DNA of 64,000 bases from contig JAQOTA010000020.1 in assembly GCA_029532415.1 (NCBI GenBank), positions 620,001 to 684,000 on the forward strand. Direction: 5' to 3'. How positions within the stretch are numbered: the stretch's first letter is position 1; the number at the start of each line of letters is the position of its first letter. The position numbers were made by a program, and so were the translations under genes. This DNA comes from Marasmius tenuissimus. Taxonomy: Eukaryota > Basidiomycota > Agaricomycetes > Agaricales > Marasmiaceae. Under the pieces are notes generated by a model. It saw only the letters and a list, made by a program, of their open reading frames with translations, was not told where the DNA came from and searched no databases. Shown piece after piece: positions 35,434-47,844 of this stretch.

Positions 35434-36622
35434 ATGAGAATCTGTCTGCGGGTCTTTTTGTAGGTTGATATCACAAATGAGAGCCCACCCGCGTCCTAAC
35501 GTTTCAATGATCAAGCTTCATAGTTTCCTTTCTCCTCGGACATTCGGCCAGCCTTAATATTGAGGGACTACCAACACAGGCGACGCTAAACCAGACCGCT
35601 ACAGTGGTGTGGGCACGAAAACAAGAAGATCCGACAACTTTTGCTCTCGTAGTTGCGCCGACTCTGTTCACTCAAGAAGACGTCATATGGGCTGGGATCG
35701 TGGAGGAGCCAGTAGGGGGAACAAGCACTATGTCATTCACACTCTCTAAGGACGCCGGGTGTGTTGCATGCGCTGAAGGATTCGGTTTGATAATCTCCTT
35801 ATCGCAATGTTCAGGAAAACGGTGACCTTGGCGGCGTATAAGTATGGGCCAGAATCCTTTGGAGACTGGAAGCAGGAGTTCATGGCCGGTCGATCGAAGT
35901 AAGCCTCGATTCAAGTCGAACCGTGTGCATAAAGATGCTCATTATGATGCTTACTTCATAGTTCTCCCTTTTTTGTATACCCAACTCCAATAGTTATCGC
36001 CGCTATTGGGGAACAAACGATATCGCCTTCCCAGATTGCCACCATTTCCGAGGGCTTAGCCACTGATGGAAGTTCCGCAAACACATCTTCACAGCCTTCC
36101 AAGACCCAATCTTTACCTGGCCCTATCACAGGGACTTCAAGTTCAAATTTCGTGCGTATACTTCGCTGTCCTTCATCTCCGCGTGCAGTCAACTCGTTTC
36201 GTCTCTAGAACACGTCCAAAATACGAATCATTGTAGGATCAGTCGTCGGTTTCTCGGTGGTCCTGTTCATGTTGTTCGGGCTGTGGTGTTGGAGGCGAAA
36301 ACACAAGAGGAGGAGAATACAGCCCGAGAGGACCAATCATTCAGTGGATGAAGACATAGGAACAGTGTCGTCGCCTTGTCCTCTTCTCGGATCACACCCA
36401 GATACTACCTTCGGGAGACCATCCGCCGATGTCCCTGCTAGTTTGGTGTCACAAGAAATAGAAGATCGGGGAGTGGAAATGAGAGAGAATCAAACAGCGG
36501 GACACCACACAGCGGACGTGCACTTAAAGCTCGATATGATAAGTCGTGATCTTGCTGATCTACGGCGGATGATGCACCATTCGAGAGGCACAGAGGAATT
36601 GTTACCTGAATATAGCCAATAA
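35434..36622 (+). CDS. Single-pass membrane protein, Kre9/Knh1-like N-domain, family copy 4
   Basis: Five exons join in frame: 35434-35459, 35516-35758, 35815-35898, 35962-36151 and 36209-36622, giving 318 residues. Signal peptide MRICLRVFFFIVSFLLGHSA is followed by LNIEGLPTQATLNQTATVVW, a short Ser/Thr stalk, helix IIVGSVVGFSVVLFMLFGLW, RRKHKRRR and a tail with LDMISRDLADLRRMMHHSR..ELLPEYSQ. The 190-nt fourth and 414-nt fifth exons have the same lengths as in copy 3, supporting recent duplication. Confidence 0.8.
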
Positions 36623-37883
36623 CACTTTGGTTGTTCTGGGATTGTGGGTGTTTTCGAGCATGTTGGCAGCCGCTGCGGGCTATAGTCGCAAGTAATAGCT
36701 CCGGATCTCTTATAGGGTTACAGATGGCAATCAACATCATACATGGCTTCAAGTTGCTAGATAGTTTGATTGAATGGCGAATCGGCCAGTGTTTCGGCAT
36801 TTCGGATTTGTGCTCGACTCGGCAAAGGCCGAACAGAGCACATGGCCAAATTTGGAAGCATCTCAGTTTGAACTTCCCTCGTCTCAATCACCATGACTGG
36901 TCGACCCAATTCATGGGTCTGCGTGACGTCATAAGTAAAATCGTACACGATAATTTCGAAGTGAGTTGAGGTATCATCTTTGCAGACCTATGCATTGTGA
37001 TGATTCCGTTATATCGGGAGGTGAGATGCAATCAACGCACGCAGCTACAACAATCAAAGTCTCATAGCATTAGCAGACCGCCGGATTCGGAGGTATCAAA
37101 ATGCGGTCCAGAGCCCCGGTTTGAAAGTGATAGAGGATGACTGCGGAGTTTGGTGTGCTCTCGCCCCCGAGAATCGTTACCCTTAGCGCGTCGCTGATTA
37201 AATGTCTATCCCAGCAGGACCATTCGCCCGAGATCAAAGAAGTTCATATTTCCATCTCGAGACCACTCATCGTCTCGTGGATATTCGTCCGTCGCCCTCA
37301 ATGGAATGTTATCTCAGCTCCCCTGCGATACAGCTCTACAGTCACCCGTCTACCCCGTGGTGACATTTGAGTGATCGTCGTATTATGATTGATTTTGAAC
37401 CTCTCAGCAAGATCAAGGGTTTCTATAGATATTGTTTTCTAGAATCAATTAGGTAGGTTCATCTCCACCTTCGCATCCACGTGCTAATCTCACACATAGA
37501 TTTGATGTTCCAGTTGGCCATGTTGCGGCTGCGAGAGGCAAAAAAATTTGGGAACTACCAGAGCAGATGAACCGGAAATCAATTGAATTCATCTGCCCAG
37601 ATCTACCACATCATATACACCGGTCTATATCCGACACTTCCTCACCCTCCACAAGATCTTGCGGATCAAGCCACATAATGATGAATACTTTGCACTAGCG
37701 ACCGGATTCTTGTGACCTAGGAGACGATCTCCTGGGTATCCTCCGGCGAGACGTATCATCACGATCCGTGCTCAATAAATTATGGTCATGCAATCCCTTT
37801 CTGTCATGAACTCGACGAGCGAGTTTGTTGCATTACTCTCTATCACTCTTTTCTTCTCCCAACCATTCTGACCGTCATTGACC
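36623..37883. other. Intergenic
   Basis: No supported gene. A plus-strand frame at 36631-36969 ends with a protein-like segment (GLRDVISKIVHDNFE) but I found no partner exons. The last 100 bp is the promoter of copy 5. Confidence 0.3.
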
Positions 37884-39223
37884 ATGAGGTCCCGCCCTCT
37901 GCTTCTTTCGTGAGTGGTGTTCCAGGGCGATCATCTGCCGGCTTTCTTAGTTCTCGGTTCTTACTTTCCATCCAGCTTTATTCTATCTTTCGTTAAAAAC
38001 TCAGCTGGTTTTAATATCGAGGGAGTACCAGCACAAGTGGCGCTCAATCAGCTCGCTACAGTGGTATGGACACACGAACAAGGAGATCCAACTAGTTTTG
38101 GGCTTGCTGCTGCGCCGACTCCGTTTTCTTTTTCATCTGCCATTGTCATTGGATCGGCAGAGGCAATCCCACAACAGACGGGCACAATGATATTCCGGGT
38201 CTCAAAGAATCAAGAGTATGTTGCATATGCATACTATAAATTTCGACTTGTCAATTTGCCCAATTAACCTCGACCTTCAGGAAACCACTGTACTTGGCGG
38301 CTTGGGACACGAGAAAAGAGTCACTGGAGGCCGTTATAAGGGCGTCGGCGTGAGTATTGAATCAAGTAGCATAGCGTGCACAGAGTTGCTTATCAAGTGC
38401 TCTCTCATCATAGTCCTCCAATCTTCAAAGGGCCGACCCCAGTCACTGTTAGAGTGCAGTTAGCTAACTCGCAGACACCTACCAGTTCAAGCTCGCCCAC
38501 CACTGAGCTCTCAAGTGTGAGGATCTCTACAGCCAGTTCCAGTCTGAGCGGTACTACAACCACAGAAGCTACTACGCGTGATACTGCGAGTACTATTAGC
38601 GATCCTACAAGGGTTCCTCCAAGTGACACTTCAAGCAATAGTACAAGCACTGTCACAAGCGACAGTCCGGCCGCCTCTTCAACGTTCACACAGTCTTCGA
38701 ATGAAACCCAACCAACGTCTGAGCCTATAGCTACCAGCTCGAATTCCGTACGTATCCTCCGCTATATTCTCCACGCTACGTTGACCCGCATAGATCACAG
38801 GACACAGTTAAAACCCGAATCATCGCAGGATCGGTGGTCGGCTCCCTAGCAGTGATCATCATTGCATCACTGGGGCTGTGGTATTGGAGGCGCAAGCGTA
38901 TGTGGGAAAGGATCCAGATCAAGAGGGGGCACTGGCAACCGCTTGATGACGACGTTGAAACCGTGTCCCCTTCCTCTAAAGCTCCCAGTTCACGTCCACC
39001 CACTGTCTCAAAGAAACCCTTCGATGACATTGGGAATCCGGCAACGAGACGAGAGGTAGAGGGCCATGAAGGGGAGACTACGGAGAGCCAAGCAACTGAT
39101 CAGCCAAACGTAGACCTATCCTGGAGGCTCGACCTTATGAGTCGGGACCTGGCCGAGTTACGTCGAATGGTGCATAATTCGAGAGGTGAAGAGGAGTCAC
39201 TACCAGATTATAGCAGCCGATAG
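37884..39223 (+). CDS. Single-pass membrane protein, Kre9/Knh1-like N-domain, family copy 5
   Basis: Five exons join in frame: 37884-37909, 37976-38215, 38281-38349, 38414-38747 and 38801-39223, giving 363 residues. The signal peptide MRSRPLLLSFILSFVKNSA leads into FNIEGVPAQVALNQLATVVW. The stalk is a long Thr/Ser stretch with many candidate O-glycosylation sites. The helix is IIAGSVVGSLAVIIIASLGLWYW, followed by RRKR, and the tail ends LDLMSRDLAELRRMVHNSR..ESLPDYSSR. The stalk exon (334 nt) is longer than in copies 3 and 4 (190 nt). Confidence 0.8.
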
Positions 39224-40270
39224 TATGTGATTAATGGACATAGGTACCTTGCAATTAACATCTTCGACGTCTACACTGCGGTACAATGAACTTGCTGGGA
39301 TAAGCCGTTCCAGCTGCCGCGTCTGAGTGAAACCCTTCGGTAAAAGCCGAATAGAGCAATCCACTCGAACTCGGACTTAGCGACCGCCTCAAGTTCAACC
39401 ATCATAAATCCCGCGTCCTCAACCTATTAGACGTACCCGCTCGGAATCTGCATACGAAGACTTTGATGCAAGTTGAGCTTCGATCTCCGTGAAGCTGCTA
39501 ATGCTAACCTCATGGTCTTTTCCGTCGATGCTTATCCCGGGAGACAAAGTTACACTGCAACAATGAGAGTTTCAGAATCATGGTGGCACCGGCCAGAACT
39601 ATCTCACTTGAGTACGGATTCAGCCTATCGCAAGCCGAGTGTCATGCAGGCTGAGGTCATCTCCCTTGACACCGTCGATTGTCTCATTGCAGAACATCGT
39701 TCTATTTAGATCCACAACTCGCGAATTTTCTCCCTAACGTGGACGTTCACAAGGTTTTGCCATCGTTCTAGCTTCCTGTTGCCTGCCGGCGGATAAGACA
39801 GAAACTCTGAAACGAAGATTAACATATTACTTCCTCAGAGAGGATTTGGTCTCGGGATCCGACAGAAAAATAAGACATATTGGTGAGTCTCTCTCTCGAC
39901 TCGGATGGTGTAAGAGGAGATCTGAAGCACCCAAGTATCCTGACCATAGGACATTCACGAGTTGCGTTTATGAAGGTCGCCTCTAACCACGGTGGAGACC
40001 ACCGCCAAGATGTACCGTTCGGTCGAATTGGACGGGTATTGAGCACAAGATCTTCAAGTATCTATGATAGGCTGAACGATTACCAAGTGAATCTTTTTGC
40101 TCTGGAGTAGGTTCGGATATGGAAACAGTCAAGGGAAGCACTTTAAAGGTGAGAGGTTCGGGAGGGAAATGAGGTGAGGTGCGTGATGAGCTAAAATGTG
40201 TTTCATATTCTCCTATATATCACTGTTCTCCCGTCTAAAAGTTCAACGGTCCGTAAGGCCCCATCACGCC
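39224..40270. other. Intergenic
   Basis: No supported gene on either strand. Confidence 0.35.
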
Positions 40271-41266
40271 TCATACCCCAGGCGGATCAACCTTCTCATC
40301 AATTTCATCCAATGGAAGATTGTTCCTCGGATATTTGGCCCACGCGTATATCATATCAAAGTCTCTACAAGTGTGCGCAGTTGCGGTGCCGAACGTAGAA
40401 TTTGCCTCTGGGAGCCAATGGTATACCACGAGGTTTACGTCTAGAGTATGTGAGTAGGAACACCACTGTTTGCCGAGCGCGGGAGAAAGATGGAGCTCAC
40501 TTGAAGAAGAAAAAATCGCCTGGCCCAGGTGTTCAATACAGTGTTGAACATGGAGGAACTCAACCGGGGAATAATAATCTGGTCAGAGCGCTTTTCAAAT
40601 CGTATTCTGTGGAGACAGTTGCAGTGATACACGGGAACAGAAGGAGTGGTAAACACCACCAAGCCATGGACTTGATGAAAAATATCCAGCCCAACGGCGT
40701 AGTGATTTTGGTCGCTAGGAATCAGAATGGGGGGCACCGGGATCTTGAGAGTCTATGACTCTGGGATTTTTGTGAGAGCAACTGCCGAGATGGGAAGGCA
40801 AGGTTGGTCATTTTAACACTGAATCGAAGGACAAACTCACACCGGTACTGATCGTTCTAGTGCCCATTCAACTCTATAGATAGCTCGCCAACATATTCTG
40901 TTGTATCACGGCCCGCGCCCGTACTGAAAGTAATAACTTCGTGATTGATAAGGTAGTTTGCTGGTACTATGGCGTGTGGGACGTCCTGTGGGACGTCCCA
41001 CACGCCATAGTATCAGCAACTCATATGAGATGTAAGCTTGGTCGTCAATGAAAACTTACAGTAGAGTGAAGGGGGCTCTAGGTTCCTCTCATTGTATCTA
41101 CTCCGCCCTACGCCTCGTATCCAAAACACGGAAAAGGCCACATTGATCAATCCGAGGATGATGACGAGGTTATGTAATTGTCTGGAATGTCTGAGCGAAC
41201 AGGGAGGAGATTGCGATTCGTATTCGAGCCCGCTGTCTAATTCATCATCGTTAGTGAAAAGCAGAG
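40271..41266 (-). pseudogene. Dead ustYa/DUF3328-like oxidase gene
   Basis: The minus strand preserves the exon order of the intact paralogue at 51586-52618. There is a membrane helix (LVIILGLINVAFSVFWIRGV), then ANYLINHEVITFSTGAGRDT, then VGLDIFHQVHGL, then SPVEFLHVQHCIEHLGQAI, and the terminal HTCRDFDMIYAWAKYPRNNL ending at 40271. Lesions: TAG at 40857-40859 where the paralogue has Trp, TGA at 40595-40597 and at 40583-40585 where it has Arg, and His-x-x-His-Gly in place of the conserved HxxHC. No start ATG is evident. The first intron holds a 29-bp hairpin. Non-functional relic. Confidence 0.75.
40958..41019. repeat. Near-perfect 29-bp hairpin
   Basis: The arms 40958-40986 and 40991-41019 are reverse complements with a single G/T mismatch, separated by a 4-nt loop (tgtg). 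The centre is GTGTGGGACGTCC. It lies inside an intron of the ustYa pseudogene. Confidence 0.85.
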
Positions 41267-43483
41267 GTCTCTACAAATCGTGTCAGTGGTCTGACATCCG
41301 GGGGCTTAGGATAGCACTCACCTTATATATTAGTACCATTCACCATTCACCCCACCATATCCACCTTATATTATTGCCTAGGACGATGATAAGGTCGAGG
41401 TAGATACGACGATCCGAGTTAAGGGGAAAAGCTAGGGATCGAACGCTTGTGGGCCAGTGGAACAGATTGATGGCAGCTGCATGCAGTAATAAACTCGCCG
41501 TTCGAAATGTCGATATCTGAGGTAGTCGAGTCGTTACTGGACTTAGTCAGCTTCTAGCTGGAGCTCATGAGGCATTTGATCAGAGGCGAGTGGTACCTGT
41601 GCCCGAGGGATTGAGGCCTGAATAGTCCAAATAAAAACAGAGAGACGCGGAACCGGGAATCCAAACGTCGACTCGACTAGCCAATGAGTGGTAAAAGGGA
41701 AAGAAGGGGATCAACCGATCACGCCAGTATCACGCCCTGGTCACTTTCGGATGTGACAAGTGTGATATCGTGGCAGCCTTTGTCTTCGTCAACCACGATG
41801 AGCTCGACTCTAAAGAAATTCTCCAAAAACACAAGCAACCGGCGGCGATCTTCAATTAAATGGCAAGCGTTTATGCAACAGAAATGTGACCCCTCAAGGC
41901 CTCATACGTCGCTGCGAGTTCGTCATTCCGCTCAATCTCATTTGTAAAATTTTTTTGGCTGAAACTGAGATGTCGTTACATCGGTTTAGCTGCTCGATCG
42001 TGATGTCTGTAAGAAGGACAACATTACGCCGCTTCTTTGCCTTGCTAGACGTCTCGTTTTTACCACTTTCTTTAACAGATCTATAAAATCATGTCTTAGT
42101 CGAGACGCCAGAAAGTCGTGGACGTGACGATGATGGACTGATGAGCAACCCGCGAGAGACTACATTATCGTAATCCCTATGGACATCCTTGTGACCACTA
42201 GGTCACCGTGTCGAGCTCAAGGCCGATTTTAACTCCGAGGCATGTTCATCTGGCTGCCAGCTACTATGGTAGAATACGTTGAGAGTATAGATCAGTCCGA
42301 TGCAATCCTAGGTGCGCGTTAGCATCACCCTTCAATATCTTGTCAACTAACGGTCGGATCTTGTCTATAGACACAAGACATTACAAGAGTCCAAATCTCG
42401 AACCAGGAAGATCAATGACACCTCCTTGACGGCAATCCCTTGGCGACCTTCTCTCCATCAGCTTTGGCCAGCAAAGTCGCATCAGCCCTTCACTCTACCA
42501 TTTTGCTACATCATTTACGATCATCGACCGTCCGCTAAGTCTGCGTTGCTTCTCAGTCGCCCTTGCAATGATACCACTACTTTCTCTTCAGTACCTCCCA
42601 CCCAACGCCCTATAATCCTCTTGACTTCAGCTCTACGTGTGTCTTGCTGTGTAGTCATTCCGAATTCCATTTCTACAAGATCATGCAGCACGCTGCGCCG
42701 TGCAAAGCGGCCCAGATGATGCCTCTCATGAGTCGGGACTCCGGTTCCTGGTAGCACTCGACAGCCTATTCGCCCTGAGTCCGAATTAAACATGTAGCAA
42801 AGCTTGCTCGTTTGACGTGGAGAGGTGATATCACTCGCTCACTACTTATATGCTCAATCTAATGCTTTGTCGCCATGAGGTCGCCTTGCCTGGTACTACC
42901 AAACCTCGTTCTCTGAACCGATCGATTTGGATGGGTTCATATATGGTTTGAGACGCGGGATCGTCGGTGGTGTAACTTAACTCTGTCCGAAACGGCGGAT
43001 CGTCGGGTTTGGCTTGATTTCGAATAGCTCACTCGAGTACTATATGCACTGTGATTATGAGTATTGCGAAGCTTTCCTAACGATATACAACATCTTTCCC
43101 CGTTACCTTGAAGACGATACGTGAGCTCAGACTGGTTACTATTGGACCCGTCCACCAGAAGTATAAAAATGTACCGCCGTCGGAACAAAGAAGACTATCA
43201 CGCACAATGTTCGCCAAATTATCCCACCAAACTTGAACCTCTACCGCCCGCATCGACCGTCGTTCTCTCTTCGGTTCTCACTGGATGTATCAATACTTGA
43301 GCCGTTAGAGAAAGAGGTTCTACCCGGCGTTTGGGGATGAATTTGTATAGCATGAACCTACCAAGGAATGATGCACGGTGAGCTCACCTGCCCGGGTAGG
43401 ATGCCATCTGGTCATCGAACCCACTAACAGTTCGATCTTTTCCTTCCTGAACGGATAATCTACTGCAGACTTCCTTAGGTTAT
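41267..43483. other. Intergenic, no gene recognised
   Basis: Short open frames only. A 90-codon minus-strand frame (42521-42793) and the overlapping plus-strand frame are not convincing. No repeat structure noticed. Confidence 0.35.
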
Positions 43484-43851
43484 GGGCTAAGTTACTCACG
43501 TAGTCTTAGCCTTGTCTCAACTTAGATTTTTTTTACTTGTGTCGACCTTGAGTCGTGCGTGAGCCTCAACCTCAAGTAAGTCGAACTAAGTTGAACTCAA
43601 GTTGAACTCAAGTCGAACTCAAGTCGGCCGTAAGTCAAGCTCGTATTGAGCCTAAGTCAACGTGAGCCGGAACCTAAGTCGATTGTAAGTCAAGGGTAAG
43701 CCACGCGTTAGTTAACCTCCGGTCGAGTGTAAGTTGAGTCGAGAACAGCGGGTTGTGGGAGAAAAGCATTGCGATTGTCATAATTCCTCGAACATACAGC
43801 GTGTACGAGCTAAATCAAGAAAAAAAAAGATAGCAGTGTAGCACACTCGGC

Positions 43852-44536
43852 TCAAATCCTCTTCTTTCCCTTCTTACTCTGAGAGTTTGCCGGCTTCGCA
43901 TTGCCCGTTGGGGCTTGACCGTCACAGCGGGTTTGACTGACTGGTCGGCCACTGGCACTGTACATTCCGCTGATGAACATCGTAGAAGCCACAGCTGACT
44001 GGCGAGTGGAACGAGGTCTCGCACTGGGGGCAGTCACACTCGGAGCCGTCCGGCTTCGTTTCGTCACGGAAAGGGATGGCGACGGGGTCACCACCCTTCT
44101 CTTCCTTGGTGGGTCTTTTGGGTTTGGATCGGCTTCGGTCATGGCCTATAACAAGCTAAGTTAATGATTGAAGTAGTATACGAATGATTGAACTTGCCTC
44201 GTGAGTACGTTTTATACGTTGAGTAGCCTTGTTCTTCGTTGGACTTGGTATCAGACTTGGTATTGGCTTGAGAAAACGAGCATAAGCACAAGGTCTTCAA
44301 GAGTGATAAGGGGTTGAACATACCTTTGATGGAGCTCTCTCAGGGTTGCCATCGCTGCGGCCATGGTCACCACCAGCCACACAAACGTTGGCCTCCCCTC
44401 TCATACGGCCAGCTTCAGGTTCCTCTCCAACTTCCTCCATGCGACCAGCTTCAACTCCCTCTTCGACCTCCTCCACACGGCCAGCTTCAGCCTCCTCTCT
44501 AACCTCCTCCATATATCCGCTTTCGTCGCCCTCCAC
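43852..44536 (-). CDS. Candidate element-borne gene, charged low-complexity protein
   Basis: On the minus strand, a first exon (44536 to about 44336) encodes Glu-rich repeats (EEVxEExEAGRxEEV). After a plausible intron a Ser/Thr/Lys/Arg-rich exon ends at 43852 (ADPNPKDPPRKRRVVTPSPS ... SQSKKGKKRI). Splicing is not certain and no domain is recognised. It lies inside the TIR element at 43484-45986. Confidence 0.3.
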
Positions 44537-45231
44537 ACGAGTGTCCCCCTAAGCTGTACGAGAGGCGAAGGGAAGAGAAAATTCTCAATGGAATGAGAAT
44601 TTACGACAAGACTGGAGTCTTAGTCGAAGGGAAGCAGGGAGGTGAAACAATGTTCATGAATTGATTCGGACGCCAGTCGAGGGTTAATCGGTATCGGAGA
44701 TGAATGACGAGAGCTCGAGCAACAGATGGCGTACAGCAACGGTGAGGAATAAGCGACAGTGTTGTGGAGCGTCGAGGTTGTGGAGTGAGGCAAGGTCCGG
44801 GATGGTTGAATTGAAAAGTGCCGAACGGCATTCCAAGCTGCCAGTGGCTGGGCAGGTGGCTTGTCAGTTACTAGGGATCAGCTGAGTAATATTTATCACA
44901 CTCGCTTCGCTTCACTCATCTCGCTACTCTCTTCTTTCACCTCCACCACGTCCAACGATGCTCAAATCGCCATTTGGACCCAGTAAGTTTTTTTTTCTCC
45001 GTTATTTTCCATTCAGTTGAGTTTTAATAATCTCCTTGATTACCAGCCTCGCCTGAGCTCCACTATGCTTGGGTTTCGTATGGACCACACGCATGAATCC
45101 ATTCGTGCGTTACCACTGATTCCATTCAGCGGTACTTGACGGTCTCATATGATACTTATAAAAGCAGTCAAATTCATCACCCTTGGCCTCATTCCCATTC
45201 CTGTATCCTTCCTGTACACGCACGCACACAT

Positions 45232-45590
45232 GCCCAAAGCGCCCAGAACGAGGACACAACCTGCTCGCAGGGCGAAGAAACTGGCCTCGAAGAAACAGCA
45301 GACGTCGAAGAAACAGAAGACGGCGAAGCAGGCCACCAAGAAGAGGAAGCCCACCAAGCAGCAGCAGCTCACTTCCTTGAACGAGAGGATTCGCGACGTT
45401 CTCGGAAACATCCGTCTCGTTTCGAATATTTCGGAACCTCTCCCTCCTCCGCAGGACTCGCGGTACGTGTCATATCCTCTAGAGCCGTGCAACGTACTCA
45501 CTATTGTCTTTCTGCAGGCCTCAGCGAACGCTTTACCTCCTACGAATGCACCGGACTCGCAACCCGCAAACTTCAACGACGTAAGTCTAG
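45232..45590 (+). CDS. Candidate element-borne Lys/Arg-rich protein, 3' end unresolved
   Basis: From the ATG at 45232 the frame encodes a strongly basic stretch (MPKAPRTRTQPARRAKKLAS, then KKQ/KKRK repeats) followed by LTSLNERIRDVLGNIRLVSN. A GTACGT donor near 45463 and a TGCAG acceptor near 45517 extend it with a second basic exon. The end could not be fixed. A nuclear, DNA-binding role is plausible from composition alone. Confidence 0.3.
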
Positions 45591-45986
45591 CACGACCTCG
45601 AGTTCCGTTGGCTTATGCTTCCTCCGTTGCAGTTCGTTACTATCGTTATGTGTGGTACTTCTACGTCGAAGAAATATATACATTGTTCTCCCTCGCATCC
45701 CATTCGTCGTTTGAACCACGGCTTAGTGTCGACGTGCTCGACTCAACGAAGATGAGCCCGACTCATGGGCGTCTTACGGGTGGCTGACCGCGAATCACGG
45801 TCGACTCGGGTTAACTTGAGTTTGACTTACGGCCGACTTGAGTTCGACTTGAGCTCGACTTGAGCTCGACTTGAGTGGACTTGAATTCGACTTACTTGGA
45901 CTTGAGACCCACGCGCGACTAAGGCTGACTCAAGTAAAAAAAATCTAAGTTGAGATAAGTCTGAGACTACCTAAGCTACTTAGCCC

Positions 45987-46984
45987 GTATCAAAAGGAAG
46001 TCTACCCATGGAGTAGCTGAACGACGGTGGTTTCAGTTTTTTTGCAAGACACCGTTAGACGCAGACATGATCACGTACTGGTCTAGTACAAGACGTACAC
46101 AAGAAACCAGCTTGTTAACATCGGGCTCCAGCCTTCGAGAAGCGATTTCGTGTTTTTCAAGTTGTGTCATGAATCCTACAAGAGATGCAAAGGTCAACAT
46201 CTTCTCAGACTCAAAAAATAAAGAGAATCGAAGGGAAATTTGGGCTTCTTGAGGTCTTGGTGGAATTGAATGTTGAATTAAAACATATATTCAGGTTGTG
46301 TAACTGCATCACCCATCGTGCAAACTCGACCAAGTTAGACAGTAACGAGTGAAGGAAACAAGCGGGATAATCTACGAGATGTGCACTCGGGCCCACACGG
46401 TTTCGTGAGCCTAAAAGGTGAACCTTGTGAATTGGAAAAAACCGAATCGGACACATGGTATCTCCGGATGTTTGGTACGTGCCTCGGCGATTGTCGAGAG
46501 TCTTTCATTTCGCGGGCCGAAGCATCTTGGTTTTGGACATTTATGCTGAATTCCTTCTCGATTGGGTTCGGTATACGGCCTTTTCTAACTCCCAATCAAG
46601 ACCGGGAGGTCATACTGCCAAGTAAATAATGACCTATAAACTCGGAGCCGACAATCCCGCGATCACTGAGCGATGTGTCTGGCGGGTCGTGAACGGGACC
46701 GGAACTCGCATAAATTTCAAGTTCAATGGACCCACTAGATTCAATTGGTAACGTTTAGCTGATATTGTGTTCGTATCGTATCTGGTTATTGAGCCTAGCT
46801 GGCCTTCGCAGCTGTCGGTTTTTATGTTGCTAGGGCTCAATGACAGAAGGCACACTGGTCAACTGGGACGCGTCTCGCAATTCTTCCTCTTCACCTTGCT
46901 CCTTCTCCTTTGTCTGCTTCAAATCTTGGAGTTTGAAGCTTACAACATCACATAGAACTCGTTACGCCACTCGCCGCTGACACC
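45987..46984. other. Intergenic, no gene recognised
   Basis: Only short overlapping open frames, none supported. Confidence 0.35.
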
Positions 46985-47462
46985 GGGGCTTCAAAAGCCC
47001 CGGCCTAGCCCTGGCAGAGGGCTTTGGGAGGCTTTCTTTCTTGTTTGCAAGTGAACTTATGCGGATATGTGTCGGATATTTTGCCACTTCTAGTGTTAAT
47101 AACTCTCAAGACTGATAGTGAGTGGCCCTCTGGTTTTTCCCCTGAGGTCAGGACTGCTGACCAGCGACTTCTCGCTATTGAATAGGGCACCCATGCAGCT
47201 TGTACTTTGGCGGCGGTCCAATTCACGTACCACCGAGTAGTAGGAAGCTTTCCAGGCTATATGGCACGCAATCTGACATCCCTATTCTTTGTCATGCAGC
47301 CTTATGTACGTTGGTACCCAAGCCTCGACCCAGGCTTGAATTCTAGGGTTTTGATTTCGGGCTTAGGCTTAAGGCTCGGGCTTCAATTTTGGTGAGCCTG
47401 AGCCCTCCGAGCCGAGCCCAAGCCCAAGCCTTTGAGCCCAGTCCGAGCCGCGCATCACTAAG
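46985..47462. mobile_element. Truncated copy of the hAT-like element family
   Basis: The right end (GCGCATCACTA) and subterminal GAGCCCAAGCCC sequence match the right end of the element at 2317-5343. The body (GGCCTAGCCCTGGCAGAGGG, AAGACTGATAGTGAGTGGCC) matches its interior without the solo LTR and the Mutator-like insertion. The left TIR is missing. Confidence 0.65.
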
Positions 47463-47806
47463 TTATAACTAGTAGTAGTAGTATGCCACCTTATGCAGTA
47501 ACAAATGCACCGTGTCCAATTTAATCTCGTCGTTATGCGTTTCCCAAAAGCAAGGAATGCCAGAAAAAAAGTCGGGTAACGTCCAGACTGGCTGCACCCC
47601 GCTGAGGATAGGATCCATCAATAACGGTTGTGGAGACTCGGGATAACCTTTCGTTCCCGTCAAGTAACAGAGCTTGCCCTGATACAGTCCAGTCAATATA
47701 ATTTGGCCTTCTGTGGAAGTGATATAGATCTCATAGTCTTTGCAAGTTAATACAGGTATACGGAGTGCTTGAACAACCAAAAGGACATGTTTAGAGTACA
47801 CGAAGG

Positions 47807-47813
47807 TATAAAG
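47807..47813 (+). promoter_or_regulatory. TATA box of the methyltransferase gene
   Basis: TATAAAG, 38 nt before the ATG at 47845. Confidence 0.5.
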
Positions 47814-47844
47814 GCCCGCAAGCATCTAGGAAAGAGTTATCGCC

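Larger units (their letters stand above)
43484..45986. mobile_element. 2.5-kb TIR element with long repetitive arms
   Basis: The left end GGGCTAAGTTACTCACGTAG is matched in reverse complement at the right end, and similarity continues through TCTCAACTTAGATTTTTTTT and about 200 bp of tandem GTCGAACTCAA-type units. The arms occupy about 43484-43745 and 45785-45986. The interior holds candidate small genes on both strands. No recognisable transposase, so non-autonomous or of an unfamiliar type. Exact target duplication unclear. Confidence 0.7.

Noticed and set aside
45149..45787. 212-codon plus-strand frame starting MILIKAVKF
   Set aside because: The upstream part looks like leader sequence and the downstream part reads through a likely intron. 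Only the basic segment from 45232 is listed, at low confidence.
47469..47825. 118-codon minus-strand frame upstream of the methyltransferase
   Set aside because: Lies in the presumed promoter with a TATA box on the opposite strand; no motif or splice support.
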